Origin: Thiosocius sp963808165
GTDB taxonomy: Bacteria; Pseudomonadota; Gammaproteobacteria; Chromatiales; Chromatiaceae
Direction: 5' to 3'
Length of the DNA stretch: 64,000 nucleotides
Assembly: GCA_963808165.1 (NCBI GenBank)
Contig: CAWEET010000018.1
Coordinates: 30,132 to 94,131, forward strand
In this document: in pieces, positions 8,398 through 17,154 of the stretch
How the letters are laid out: every line of letters starts with the position of its first letter
Numbering within the stretch: the stretch's first letter is position 1
Translations under genes and position numbers: made by a program
The notes under the pieces: model-generated
What the model saw: only the letters and a program-made list of their open reading frames with translations
Databases searched by the model: none
What the model was told of the DNA's origin: nothing

Positions 8398-9237
8398 TTA
8401 CCGATCTGCTTGAATAAAGATCAGCTGGACCCGCTGTGCGAATCGCCACTCGTCATCGCGCCGGCAAGTCGCCAGGTAGTCGCCGGTGATGGGGTGATCC
8501 AACATCTGTTGCAAGCTGATGGAATCATCGAAAATGCAGCGCTGCAAGTAGCCTTCCACCTGTTCCCACTGTGCCGAGGAGGCACCGTTCTCGTAGTTGA
8601 TCTCCAGCGTCTCGACATTCGCACCGATTTGCCGCAGCGCCGCGATGATCTGCTCGGCAGTGGTGTAGGGCGTGCCTTGGCCGTCACGAAAGGCGTCGAG
8701 ATAGTGGCGATAGAAGCGAAGATAATGCGCATCGGCACTGGCATGGGCGATGAAGCCGACGTCGCCGGCGGCCTGTAAGAAGCGCTCCAGGCCCGCCTGC
8801 AACTCGTCGGCCGGCAGTGCATAAAGGGCATGCGTGGCCCATACGATATCGAAGGCACCACACTGGCAATCGAGTGCCTGCAGCGTCGAGACATATTCCC
8901 GGCCTGGGACAAAAGGCGGAGCCAAGGCGCGCCGCGCCTCGGCGACGGAGAACTCTGCGGGGTCGAGCAGCGCGTAGTCGATGGGTTGGATCGCGGCCGC
9001 GGCGACGTTGGCGTGCCGAACCAAGGCGCTGGGGAACTTGCCCGAGCCACAGGCGACGTCCAGCAGACGTAATGGGCGATCACCCGCCTGTTGCTGCCGC
9101 CCTTTCAGCCAAGCCTTCCAGTCCATGGCCTCGGCAAGGTGGCGATAGTCGACCGTCGCAAGGGCATAGAATGCCTCCATCTCAGCCCGGCCGGCCTCGC
9201 TCCAATGCTCGCAGCTGCGCTCAAAGGTGTCAGACAT
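8398..9237 (-). CDS. SAM-dependent methyltransferase (operon gene 3)
   Basis: A 279-residue methyltransferase with motif I LLDVACGSGKFPSALV and the downstream FDIVWATHALYALP. An N-terminal helical section (FERSCEHWSEAGRAEMEAFYAL) precedes the SAM domain, and a long C-terminal helical region (YLRFYRHYLDAFRDGQG onward) may cap the substrate. Its start overlaps the stop of the PhyH gene by 8 bases, so the two are translationally coupled. It is not an obvious paralogue of the other methyltransferase in the operon, suggesting two different methylation steps. Acceptor unknown. Confidence 0.8.
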   Translation of the reverse strand: MSDTFERSCEHWSEAGRAEMEAFYALATVDYRHLAEAMDWKAWLKGRQQQAGDRPLRLLDVACGSGKFPSALVRHANVAAAAIQPIDYALLDPAEFSVAEARRALAPPFVPGREYVSTLQALDCQCGAFDIVWATHALYALPADELQAGLERFLQAAGDVGFIAHASADAHYLRFYRHYLDAFRDGQGTPYTTAEQIIAALRQIGANVETLEINYENGASSAQWEQVEGYLQRCIFDDSISLQQMLDHPITGDYLATCRRDDEWRFAQRVQLIFIQADR

Positions 9238-10255
9238 AGGGTGGTAACTCCGCCGGCCAGCAGACCGGATTCAGCGCGCTGGCGGCGATGTCGCCGGGTT
9301 CCGTATCGGGTATGAACTTCCGCCAATCCCCGGACACCATGGTTGGTGCGTCGACGACGCGCGCGCCGTCGGCATAGTAGGTGTTGGCCAGGACGATGCG
9401 GCTTTGTCGAGTGCGATTCGCAGCGGCCGTGTGGAAGCAGAGATTATGGTGGAAGCTGACCTCGCCAATCTCAAAGGGCTCGTCGTCGACAGCGACAGCA
9501 TGGTCGCGGAAGACCTCGGCCACATGGCGGTCGTAGCTGGTGTTGAACTTGTTGAAGGCGATGTCTTCCACGAGTTTGTAGACGTCGATCGGCCGGGCGA
9601 AGGCCAGTGGCCCCATCGCCGGGGAAATGGGCTGCGCGGGGATCCAAGCCGTCACCACGTCCTGGGTGGCCAGCGGAAAGTGATGGTCGTCATAGTGCCA
9701 CGGGGTGCGCCCGCAGCCGGGCTCCTTGGACATAGCGTTGTCGTGGTAGAGGCGCATGCGCGGCACATCGAGCAGATCGGCGGCGATCTTCGCAATCCGA
9801 GGGCTGAGCACGTAGTCGCGCAGCACTCGATTTTGCAGCCACGCCAACTCCACACTGAGAAAGCGCTCCCTGGTGCCGCCGTCGAGGACGGTGTCGAAAG
9901 TGGTGCTGAGCAGTTCGACGAGTTCTTGCCGAAGGCGCAGGGTCGCCGCCGGCGAGAGCACGCCGCGCAGCTTGATGAAGCCATTGTCGCGAAAGAACGC
10001 CCGCTCGGCGACCGACACCGGAAACAATGTGCGCAACTCTTCGGCGACGGCATTCTCGTCGATGTCTGGAACCAACGGCAGTGGGTCGGCGTCGTGCAAC
10101 CTACCCACCGGATCACCGCCATTGTCGGCAAGCGTAAGATACCAATCCCACCAAGCCTGATTGTCCTGCTCCCAGGGTTGGTCGACATCGCTGCGCCGCG
10201 CGTTCTCGCCGACCAGCCTGGGGCTGGGTTGAGCATTCTCGCGGGGTGGGGTCAT
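9230..10255 (-). CDS. Phytanoyl-CoA dioxygenase (PhyH) family Fe(II)/2OG oxygenase (operon gene 2)
   Basis: A 341-residue member of the PhyH family of non-haem iron, 2-oxoglutarate-dependent oxygenases. The metal triad is visible: H187-Y-D189 in TPWHYDDHHF and H275 in NLCFHTAAANRT, followed by an arginine (RTRQSRIVL) suited to bind 2-oxoglutarate. The region ERAFFRDNGFIKLRGVLSP near residue 84 is the usual PhyH entry segment. It should hydroxylate, desaturate or otherwise oxidise a small molecule. It overlaps the EgtD-like gene by 4 bases (ATGA) upstream and the methyltransferase gene downstream, so it very likely acts on, or just before, the products of those methyltransferases. Substrate unknown. 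Confidence 0.85.
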   Translation of the reverse strand: MTPPRENAQPSPRLVGENARRSDVDQPWEQDNQAWWDWYLTLADNGGDPVGRLHDADPLPLVPDIDENAVAEELRTLFPVSVAERAFFRDNGFIKLRGVLSPAATLRLRQELVELLSTTFDTVLDGGTRERFLSVELAWLQNRVLRDYVLSPRIAKIAADLLDVPRMRLYHDNAMSKEPGCGRTPWHYDDHHFPLATQDVVTAWIPAQPISPAMGPLAFARPIDVYKLVEDIAFNKFNTSYDRHVAEVFRDHAVAVDDEPFEIGEVSFHHNLCFHTAAANRTRQSRIVLANTYYADGARVVDAPTMVSGDWRKFIPDTEPGDIAASALNPVCWPAELPPYV

Positions 10256-11298
10256 CCGCGCCAGACCAGACAGTGCACGCTGAATAGCGGGGCCTGATCA
10301 CTGTCGGCATCGATGTCGGTCCAGACCTGCTCCGGCACGAAGCCGGCGCGACGGGCCAGGCGATGAAAACCTTCGATGCTGTACTTGTAGGAGCATTCGG
10401 TATGCATCGATTCCCCTTCGCGAAATGCGAAGCTGCGACCGGCGACGGAAACGTGCTGCTCCCGAGTGCTGATCAAGTGCATCTCGATGCGGCTCAGCTC
10501 GGGGTTGAACCAAGCGCTGTGGCGGAAGCCGGTTAGGTCAAAGTCGGCGTCCAACTCGCGATTGATGCGGGCAAGCAGATTCAGGTTGAAGTCTGCGGTG
10601 ACGCCGTCTGCATCGTTGTAGGCGGCCTCCAGGACCTGATGCTCCTTGACCAGGTCGACTCCAACCAGCAGACGTCCGTCCGAACCCAACAGATCGCCGA
10701 TTCGGCGAAGGAAGCGCTCGGCCTCCGGCGGCTCGAAGTTGCCGACGGACGACCCCGGAAAAAAGGCCGCGCATGGATGCTCATGGTCGTCCACCGGCAG
10801 CCGGAACGGCACCGAGTAATCTGCGCACACGGCATGCACTTGCAGCGACGGGAAGGTCGCGGCCAGGGCCTCGGCGGATTGCAGAAGATGGTCCTTGGAG
10901 ATATCAACCGGCATGTAGACCGCGGGCCGGAGCGCCTCCAGCAGGACGCGAATCTTCAGACTGCTGCCGCTGCCCAACTCGACCAGCAGCGCGTCACGCC
11001 CTAGGTACTCCGCCATGGCCGCCCCATGGCGGCGCAAGATGCCGATCTCGGTGCGGGTGGGGTAGTACTCGGGTAGCTCGCAGATAGCATCGAACAAGTG
11101 CGACCCATGGGCGTCGTAGAAATATTTCGGCGACAGACGCTTCTGCGGGAGCGCCAGGCCATTGAGTACATCCGCGCGCATGTCCGCTGGCGTCGGATGC
11201 ATGTCGTGAAAGTGGACCTTCGCCTTTGCATCGTCGGCGTCGGTCTGCCGCGTAAACGTTTCGCTGGATCTACCCGTCGGGTTTGATTGATCGCGCAT
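10252..11298 (-). CDS. EgtD-like amino-acid N-methyltransferase (operon gene 1)
   Basis: A 348-residue protein of the EgtD family (histidine-specific N-alpha trimethylation to hercynine in the studied members). The family layout is clear: SPKYFYDAHGSHLFD and ELPEYYPTRTEIGIL at residues 56-87, SAM motif LVELGSGSSLKIRVLL, PGSSVGNFEP (N187) and AYNDADGVTADFNLNLLARI (Y227), then the C-terminal HTECSYKYS segment. These match the histidine-pocket tyrosines and asparagine of EgtD, so a trimethylated histidine or related amino acid is plausible. There is no EgtB or OvoA sulfur-inserting gene beside it, so the product is probably not ergothioneine. The frame is open upstream to 11709 but homology begins only after MRDQSNP; I chose that start. 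First gene of the operon. Confidence 0.85.
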   Translation of the reverse strand: MRDQSNPTGRSSETFTRQTDADDAKAKVHFHDMHPTPADMRADVLNGLALPQKRLSPKYFYDAHGSHLFDAICELPEYYPTRTEIGILRRHGAAMAEYLGRDALLVELGSGSSLKIRVLLEALRPAVYMPVDISKDHLLQSAEALAATFPSLQVHAVCADYSVPFRLPVDDHEHPCAAFFPGSSVGNFEPPEAERFLRRIGDLLGSDGRLLVGVDLVKEHQVLEAAYNDADGVTADFNLNLLARINRELDADFDLTGFRHSAWFNPELSRIEMHLISTREQHVSVAGRSFAFREGESMHTECSYKYSIEGFHRLARRAGFVPEQVWTDIDADSDQAPLFSVHCLVWRG

Positions 11299-11745
11299 CG
11301 TCGGTGGTTTCTTTCGGATCGCGATGACGCGGCGAGTTGCCGTCGCTCGCGCGGACCCGTGGTTTGGGGCTGATCGGGAATAGGAGACCAGTAGTGCGGC
11401 GTTCACGCCAAATAGTGTTCGAGTAGTATACCCAAATCGGGCGAGTGTTGGCCGTTTGCTCGACTGCGGACCTCGGCCCGGGAAACAACAGCGGCTGCAC
11501 ATGGCCGGGAAGAGACAAAGAAGCCGCCCCTGCGTGAAAGCCCGAGCGTAGCACTCGGGCATGAGTCCGCAGGCAACACAGGGCCGTCCTACAGGGATTG
11601 CTGAAAAGAGTGCCAGGGTGCTTTTCAACACCCCAGCAGCATCGCCGATTTCCGAGGCAGAGCGGTTTTCAAAGTCGACTAGGGAAGCATTTGGGGCAGG
11701 TCGATCCAAACTGCCCCCTTCGATTGCATCGCCGCCAGCGTGTGT
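11299..11745. other. Intergenic region upstream of the egtD-like operon
   Basis: 447 bases between the divergently unrelated BLUF gene end and the operon start; both flanking genes are on the minus strand. It must contain the operon promoter. I see no clear -35/-10 pair, riboswitch or repeat. The open frame that crosses it has no family signature. Confidence 0.4.
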
Positions 11746-12648
11746 TCAGGCCGACCTCGACGTCAAACCGACCTTGGCTTTGCCGAATAGGGTCTTCTCG
11801 CCAATGAGCCAGTAAGTGATGCCCAACGCGATCACAACGGCCGCCGTGCCGACCATGTATTCAGGCTCGACCTTTTCGAAGTCCAGGATGATGACTTTCC
11901 GCGCAATGGCCATCAGGGCCGTCGATATCACCAGCCGTATGTGAATCACATCATCGCGGAGGTATAGCGTGATATTCATAAAGATCTCGATCGCGATCAG
12001 TACCGTGAGAAACGCGCCGAACGTTACAATAATGTCGCGCGCTCGGTAGTCCTCCAAGCTGGGCTGGAGGACCTCCGTGTAGATGACATAGGCAACGTCT
12101 ATGACGCCCCAAAGGATTGTGAAGACCATCAATACCGCCAGCACGCGCACTGCGGTACGAATGACGCGATTGGACAGCTGGATGAGTGGGTCGGATTCTT
12201 CGAGGGACAACTCTTCCTGCCCCATCTTTCTTCTGTTTTCTTTGCGGAAATGAGCCATCAGCGATTGCACTACACCGGCATGACCGCTTAGGTAGTCAAG
12301 ATTGAAGTCGCCTGCGTTGAACTCGGGCAATTCCGTGATGCCGCGCAGGTCGCTGTCGGCGAGCCGTTTGAAGCTCATGTTCCATCCAGCGTACTCCCGC
12401 TTCTCAATCCGCCGGCGTGACAGCAAATTGATATTGGTATGCCGGGTATCTCCCTCGATGCGATCGAGGAGTTCGTCGATGACGCGGTCTTCTCCCTCAA
12501 GCACCTGAAGGAACGTCTCGTTGCTGTACAACAGCATACCGGTAACGCCTTGTGCTGCATTGTATTCACGACATTCTTCGAGCAGTCGCGACAGGTCTAC
12601 CGTCGACATCGGCGATGTAGTTGAACTGATATAAGAAACTTGAATCAT
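11746..12648 (-). CDS. BLUF photoreceptor domain fused to a PsiE-like membrane domain
   Basis: A 300-residue two-part protein. Residues 1-95 are a BLUF (FAD-based blue-light) domain: MIQVSYISSTT with Y6, YNAAQGVTGMLLYSNETFLQVLEGE with N30 and Q48, the residues that in characterised BLUF proteins form the flavin hydrogen-bond network. After a linker with a basic stretch (FRKENRRKMG), residues 165-290 form a four-helix membrane domain resembling PsiE (phosphate-starvation-inducible): VLAVLMVFTILWGVIDVAYV, DIIVTFGAFLTVLIAIEIFM, and IHIRLVISTALMAIARKVIILDF. The result would be a light-responsive inner-membrane protein. The start is at MIQVS because the BLUF fold begins there; an aggag lies upstream. 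Monocistronic. Confidence 0.85.
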   Translation of the reverse strand: MIQVSYISSTTSPMSTVDLSRLLEECREYNAAQGVTGMLLYSNETFLQVLEGEDRVIDELLDRIEGDTRHTNINLLSRRRIEKREYAGWNMSFKRLADSDLRGITELPEFNAGDFNLDYLSGHAGVVQSLMAHFRKENRRKMGQEELSLEESDPLIQLSNRVIRTAVRVLAVLMVFTILWGVIDVAYVIYTEVLQPSLEDYRARDIIVTFGAFLTVLIAIEIFMNITLYLRDDVIHIRLVISTALMAIARKVIILDFEKVEPEYMVGTAAVVIALGITYWLIGEKTLFGKAKVGLTSRSA

Positions 12649-13043
12649 GCGACTTTCATGTCTCCTCTGAAGCCCCGGCACGGCCAAGGGGCAAAGCCAA
12701 GTCACCCCAACGCTTGTTTACGATTGCTGGTCCGATTCAATCGGTAACTGCTCGCCACGTCTGCAAATCCACTTTAACGGATCACGCATGTGCGGACTGT
12801 GCGCTCTCGAATTGCTAGGGCCTCGATGCCGGCAATATCTACTCACTCGCTTCGCATCGTAGCTCAGCCCGCGGTGATTTTTCGTTGGTTCGGAAGCGCG
12901 AAAACACAGCGGCGATGGGATTTTCGCGATACAAAGTCCGACAAACACACCACAGCCATATTACGGATACCGACCGCTTATGGCTGGAAGCGCCCTTTCC
13001 CGAATCCAGAACTGTAAAGAAGTCTGACAGTCGGGACACGGTT
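12649..13043. other. Gene-free stretch
   Basis: About 395 bases with no gene I can support. Short frames on both strands have no domain signature. It ends where the dispersed repeat begins. Confidence 0.4.
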
Positions 13044-13440
13044 ACCGCTATGGCCGATTATGGCCGAAAGGTCAGCTTACGAGAGCGGACCATCGCATTG
13101 TGCGCCGCAACAGGCCGGAGTTGACCCACTGCGGCCAGTACGATGGCGCCCGGTGAACGGCAGGTCCGTAAACGATTCTGTTGAAAAACTTCAAACCGCC
13201 GACGATGACAAAAACAAACCTTCACGACAGTGTCGTTAAATGAAAAATTCCGCATCAAGTTCCGTCTAACAACGCTCTCGCACACGAAAATCGGATCTTG
13301 TTTCGGACCGTTTCAGAAGTACCGAGTGTTTCAACAGAATCTAAACAGGAACAGCCATTCCCCGGCTTGGCAATCCCGCCGTTGGGATGCTTGGCACTAC
13401 CAGGTCGGCTAAATCGTGCTGTCGGCCACAAACGGACGTC
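13044..13440 (+). repeat. Dispersed repeat copy split by a MITE
   Basis: Left part 13044-13172 has aaggtcagcttacgagagcg, cattgtgcgccgcaacaggc, tgacccactgcggccag and caggtccgtaaa. The right part 13342-13440 continues with taaacaggaacagccattcc, ggcaatcccgccg and ggtcggctaaatcg. The two halves join in the order seen in uninterrupted copies if the insertion at 13173-13341 is removed. Confidence 0.8.
13173..13341. mobile_element. MITE-like insertion 2 (169 bp)
   Basis: Ends are a perfect 13-bp inverted repeat: gattctgttgaaa at 13174-13186 and tttcaacagaatc at 13329-13341. The flanks show a 4-bp duplication, taaa at 13169-13172 and 13342-13345, interrupting the dispersed repeat. No coding capacity. 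This is what a non-autonomous transposon leaves; the parent transposase is not in the window. Confidence 0.75.
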
Positions 13441-13600
13441 CAGCTATAGATTGCAACAACAACATTTAGCGGATGGAATCGTGCGGCGCATGGTTTCGTG
13501 ACATTGGGCTCAACTGATCGTTCTCAGAATCCGCCCCGACAGGAAATTCTGTTGCCCGGCGTTAGAATACCGGCTAGCCAAACGACGATCGGAGCCTCTC

Positions 13601-15046
13601 GTGCCTGCAGTATCCAGAATCCGCAAGACCAAGATTATTGCCACGATCGGACCAGCGAGCGATTCGTTGGCGATCCTGGAGGCCATGATCCGGGCCGGTA
13701 TGAACGTGGCCCGCCTGAATCTCTCTCACGGCAGCTTTGCAGACCACGAAGAGCGTATGGAGCGCATCCGATCAGTGGCATCCCGCATGGGCGCGCAGGT
13801 TGCCGTCATGGTGGATACCCGTGGCATCGAAATCCGTACCGGGAAACTGGAAGGCAGCAAGGCGGAGCTCACCGCCGGGGGACCTTTCATCCTCTACACC
13901 GATGGCCACACCGGTGACCATACAGGGGTATCCGTATCCAACCGCAGCCTTCCCGAGGAGGTACAACCGGGCACTCCCATCCTGCTGGACGACGGCGCCA
14001 TGGAATTGGAGGTGACCAGCGTGGAAGCAGAGTGCATTCATTGCAAGGTGATTCACGGCGGCCTGCTGCGCGAGAACAAGAGCGTCAACCTGCCGGAAAC
14101 CGAATTGGCCCTCTCCTCCGTGAGCCCCGAGTACCGCGAAGACGTGGTCAGAGAATTGACCTTCGCGGCGGAGAACGACGTCGACTACCTGGCCGCCTCC
14201 TTCGTGCAGAATGCGGCAGACATCCGCCGCATGCGCGAGATACTGCTCGGTTACGAGCGAAAGATACCCATCATCGCCAAGATCGAAAACCGTGCCGGGC
14301 TGGGGAACCTGGAGGAAATCGTCGAGGCGGCCGACGGCGTCATGGTCGCCCGCGGTGACTTGGGGGTGGAGTTGCCTCTGGCGGACGTGCCGGGATTCCA
14401 AAAAAAGATCATCCGCACCACAGTCAGCAGCGGCAAGCCGGTCATCACTGCGACCGAAATGCTGGCATCCATGGAACGTAACCCCAAGCCCACCCGGGCC
14501 GAAGCCAGCGACGTGGCCAACGCCATCTTGGACGGCAGTTCGGCTGTGATGCTGTCAGGCGAGACGGCCATGGGAAAATACCCTGTCGAGTCAGTGCGGA
14601 CAATGGCCACCCTGGCCATCCGCGCTGAGGGCTTCCTGCGCGAGTACGGCTATCTGCAGAAGATCGTGCCCAATCCCTCCAACCGGGTCACCGAGGCCAT
14701 CGCTCGCTACGCGGTGCAGATGGCCGACAGTCTGGAAGCAGCTGCCATCTTCAGTATCACCGACACTGGTTTCACCTCGCGGTTGGTCTCCAAGCACCGC
14801 CCGGACTGCCCCATCCTGGCCATTACCCACTCCAAGCTTGTGGCGCGCCGGCTGGCCATGAACTGGGGGGTAACCCCGATCCGCTACGATGACGGTGACG
14901 ACGATGAGGCCAAGCTGGTCCATGCGCTACAGGAGGCGCGTCGTATGGGTTTTGTCTCGACAGGCGACACGGTTGTGGTCACCTCCGGATACCAGCAGAC
15001 AACCGGCGGCACGGACCTGATCCGGGTCGTTACGGTGGAGGGGTAA
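13601..15046 (+). CDS. pyk: Pyruvate kinase
   Basis: A complete 481-residue pyruvate kinase, converting phosphoenolpyruvate and ADP to pyruvate and ATP in the cytosol. Landmarks: KTKIIATIGPASDS at the N-terminus, NVARLNLSHGSF, substrate/metal region IIAKIENRAGLGNLEEI and GVMVARGDLGVELP, and the signature TEMLASMERNPKPTRAEASDVANA with LDGSSAVMLSGETAMGKYP. The C-terminal domain (EAAAIFSITDTGFTSRLVSK) is present. The start is a GTG placed where homology starts. It is the only central-metabolism gene in the left half and stands alone; the repeats on both sides suggest the island was assembled around it or that it moved with them. Confidence 0.97.
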   Translation: MPAVSRIRKTKIIATIGPASDSLAILEAMIRAGMNVARLNLSHGSFADHEERMERIRSVASRMGAQVAVMVDTRGIEIRTGKLEGSKAELTAGGPFILYTDGHTGDHTGVSVSNRSLPEEVQPGTPILLDDGAMELEVTSVEAECIHCKVIHGGLLRENKSVNLPETELALSSVSPEYREDVVRELTFAAENDVDYLAASFVQNAADIRRMREILLGYERKIPIIAKIENRAGLGNLEEIVEAADGVMVARGDLGVELPLADVPGFQKKIIRTTVSSGKPVITATEMLASMERNPKPTRAEASDVANAILDGSSAVMLSGETAMGKYPVESVRTMATLAIRAEGFLREYGYLQKIVPNPSNRVTEAIARYAVQMADSLEAAAIFSITDTGFTSRLVSKHRPDCPILAITHSKLVARRLAMNWGVTPIRYDDGDDDEAKLVHALQEARRMGFVSTGDTVVVTSGYQQTTGGTDLIRVVTVEG

Positions 15047-15164
15047 GGTGCTGACCGGCCCTCATCAATTGACGCCAAAAGATGGATGAGATTTGCAGAA
15101 AAATCTTGAAATTTGGAAACTAGGCCGACCATGCGCGCCTTTTGGCCGAAACGACCGCTTGGTG

Positions 15165-15313
15165 TTGACTCCTGCCGCTTGCACTCATAGGCGCGTGAAC
15201 CGATTTGGCGCCGGCCAGACTCGAATCGAAAGGGTCTGCAATGCGCATGAAGCTGCCCGTCGCCGAGTGCTTGGTGAACGACAGGTCATGGCCGGATAGA
15301 GACCCTAGACCAA
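15165..15313 (+). repeat. Dispersed repeat segment beside recombinase module 2
   Basis: Blocks ttgactcctgccgcttgc, gaaccgatttggcgccggcc, gcaatgcgcatgaagctgcc and cgccgagtgcttggtgaacg match the family. It continues into the hairpin tggccggatag / ctatccggcc (15289-15329) and module 2, in the same configuration as at 4964-5126. Confidence 0.75.
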
Positions 15314-16093
15314 GGTCCGCTATCCGGCCGGACCGCCGATCAGACGTCGTTTTGCTCGGCAATCTCCAGGGCATCATCGACCTCGATACCGAGGTAGCGG
15401 ATGATGCTCTCCAGCTTGGTGTGGCCGAGCAGTAGCTGCACGGCTCGCAGATTCTTGGTGGGCCGGTAGATCAATGTCGCTTTCGTGCGGCGCAGTGAAT
15501 GCGTGCCGTAATCATGGTGGTCAAGCCCGATCAGCGACACCCAGGAGTTCACGATCCGCGCATACTGCAGGATCGAGATATGTCGAGATCGCTGTTGCCG
15601 GCTGGGGAACAGATAGTCACCCGCACCCAGACCCTTGGTGGCGATCCACGCCTGCACTGCGTCTCGTGTGTTTTCAGTTAGCTCGAAGCGGACCGGCGAG
15701 TGGGTTTTGCGCTGCAACACAGTGGCCCGTGACAGCACCCGCCCCGCATGGGCGACGTCGGCCACCCGCAGTCGTACCAGATCGCACGAGCGCAGTTTGC
15801 TGTCGATCGCCAGATTGAAGGGTGCGATGTCCCTGGTCCGATTCAGGATCTGCAGTCAAATCCGGGTCGCCCAGACCTCCTGCAGCTTGAGTGACGGTTT
15901 CTGCCCGACCAATCTGCCCTTGTTCCAGGGCGCGGGGGGCATAGCGCCTGTGGTGGTTTCTCGCGGCGTATTCATGACCTGTTTCCTCCGATAGGGGTGG
16001 AAACAGAAGTGTCGCGCGGCGGGCCTAAACATCGCGCAGGTGTGGCGGCCGCCGCGTCTCGCGTCGTTCCGCACACATGATCGATAGCGGACC
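15314..16093. mobile_element. Recombinase module 2, inactive copy
   Basis: Second copy of the unit at 5110-5892, in the same orientation, with the same inverted ends (ggtccgctatc 15314-15324, gatagcggacc 16083-16093). Repeat sequence resumes outside on the right (gcaatgttgcggcgcagcag to about 16140). The unit's gene carries an internal stop. Confidence 0.6.
15340..15975 (-). pseudogene. Tyrosine recombinase copy with internal stop
   Basis: Closely matches the recombinase at 5136-5771 over its whole length, including start context (ggaggaaacaggtc), PWNKGRLVGQKPSLKLQEVW, HSLRRTKATLIYRP and GHTKLESIIRYLGIE. At 15856-15858 the codon that is arginine (CGC) in copy 1 is TGA, right after the WATRI stretch, so the protein stops after about 40 residues. 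The rest of the frame is intact, so the loss is recent or a base error. The H-x-x-R box is followed by YRP instead of YRR. Confidence 0.85.
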
Positions 16094-16360
16094 GTGCAAT
16101 GTTGCGGCGCAGCAGGCCGTGATCGACCCGCTACTGCCATTGAGTCACCAAGAGGCGGCAACGTCCGCCATGGCGCGCAGAATGATCGTTATTGCCCAGC
16201 GTATTCTATGCTCAAGGCTGTGCGCCCCGTTTGAGCCACCGTCCCAGGAACTGGTTGGCTCAGAAGTGCTCGCCTTGCGGGCCTGAATGTCCGTCCGGCT
16301 AACGGCTGCAAGGTGTGTGAAAAGGTCGCGACGGTCATAATGAAAGAATTAGGTGGAGAC

Positions 16361-16975
16361 ATGCCGAGTTCTGCAAATTCGGTCATCGCATGCCTGAAAG
16401 CCGGACCGTCACGCCTCGCACTGGCTTTGTTTGCGGCGGCTTTGTTGTCGCATCACCCGATCGACTCCCTGGCGGCGCACGACGAGGAGACCAATATGAC
16501 GCTCACCATTTCATCCAGCGCCTTCATTCTGGGGGGCGAGATCCCCAGGCATTTCACATGTGAAGGTGCAGACACCTCACCGGACCTGCAGTGGCGGGGG
16601 GTTCCACCTGGTACGCGCAGTCTGGTGCTGATCGTCGAAGACCCGGATGCACCCGATCCGGCGGCGCCCCGTATGACTTGGGTGCACTGGGTGCTTTACA
16701 ACCTGCCACCGACCGCAACTGGAGTCGCGGAAGGCATTGCCAGTTCGGACCTTCCCGCCGGGACCGGCGAAGGCATCAACGACTGGTGCCGCACGGGCTA
16801 TGGTGGCCCATGCCCTCCGATCGGCAGGCACCGCTATTTCCATAAGCTTTATGCGCTGGACACATTGCTGGAGGGACTTGACCAGCCTACCAAGGCGCAA
16901 GTCGAAGCCGCGATGCGCGGCCATGTCATTGCCGAGACCGAACTGGTGGGCACTTATGCCAAGACCGGACGCTGA
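16361..16975 (+). CDS. Exported PEBP-family (YbhB/YbcL-like) protein
   Basis: A 204-residue phosphatidylethanolamine-binding-protein family member. The start is set by ggtggagac five bases upstream of ATG and by the resulting signal sequence (basic start, hydrophobic LALALFAAALLSHH). The mature domain has the family hallmarks: FILGGEIPRHFTCEGADTSP, VLIVEDPDAPDP, WVHWVLYNLPP (anion-binding site region), GYGGPCPPIGRHRYFHKLYALD and the C-terminal AMRGHVIAETELVGTY. Function of bacterial members is poorly defined; binding of phosphorylated or anionic ligands is expected. Alternative upstream starts (16313, 16340) lack a ribosome site. No operon partner. Confidence 0.85.
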   Translation: MPSSANSVIACLKAGPSRLALALFAAALLSHHPIDSLAAHDEETNMTLTISSSAFILGGEIPRHFTCEGADTSPDLQWRGVPPGTRSLVLIVEDPDAPDPAAPRMTWVHWVLYNLPPTATGVAEGIASSDLPAGTGEGINDWCRTGYGGPCPPIGRHRYFHKLYALDTLLEGLDQPTKAQVEAAMRGHVIAETELVGTYAKTGR

Positions 16976-17039
16976 TCGATCGAAAAGGTGTTCGCGCTCT
17001 ACTGTACCGGCGCCTACTGGCCGCTTGCACAGGTAGCCG

Positions 17040-17150
17040 GGGTCATCGCGAATGGCCGATTCGGAGCAAACTGCCGCTCGATTGTGCAGCGCAATAGGCC
17101 GTGATCGACTTATTGCTGCCGGTTGCCGGGATGGTCCCCAAAGACTGTTG
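17040..17150 (+). repeat. Dispersed repeat fragment
   Basis: Contains atggccgattcggagcaaac, tcgattgtgcagcgcaatag, gccgtgatcgacttattgct, matching the middle part of the family. It runs straight into IS91 transposase remnant sequence, as the copy at 20560-20885 also does. Confidence 0.65.
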
Positions 17151-17154
17151 GTTC

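Noticed and set aside
9404..10297. 297-codon plus-strand frame across the PhyH gene
   Set aside because: Shadow of the minus-strand oxygenase, which shows the complete metal triad.
10252..11709. Long version (485 residues) of the EgtD-like protein
   Set aside because: The extra 137 N-terminal residues cover an intergenic region and have no resemblance to the family; the 348-residue form is the normal size.
16308..16330. aggtgtgtgaaaagg resembling the end of MITE 1
   Set aside because: Only about 11 bases match and no second inverted end or target duplication is found nearby.
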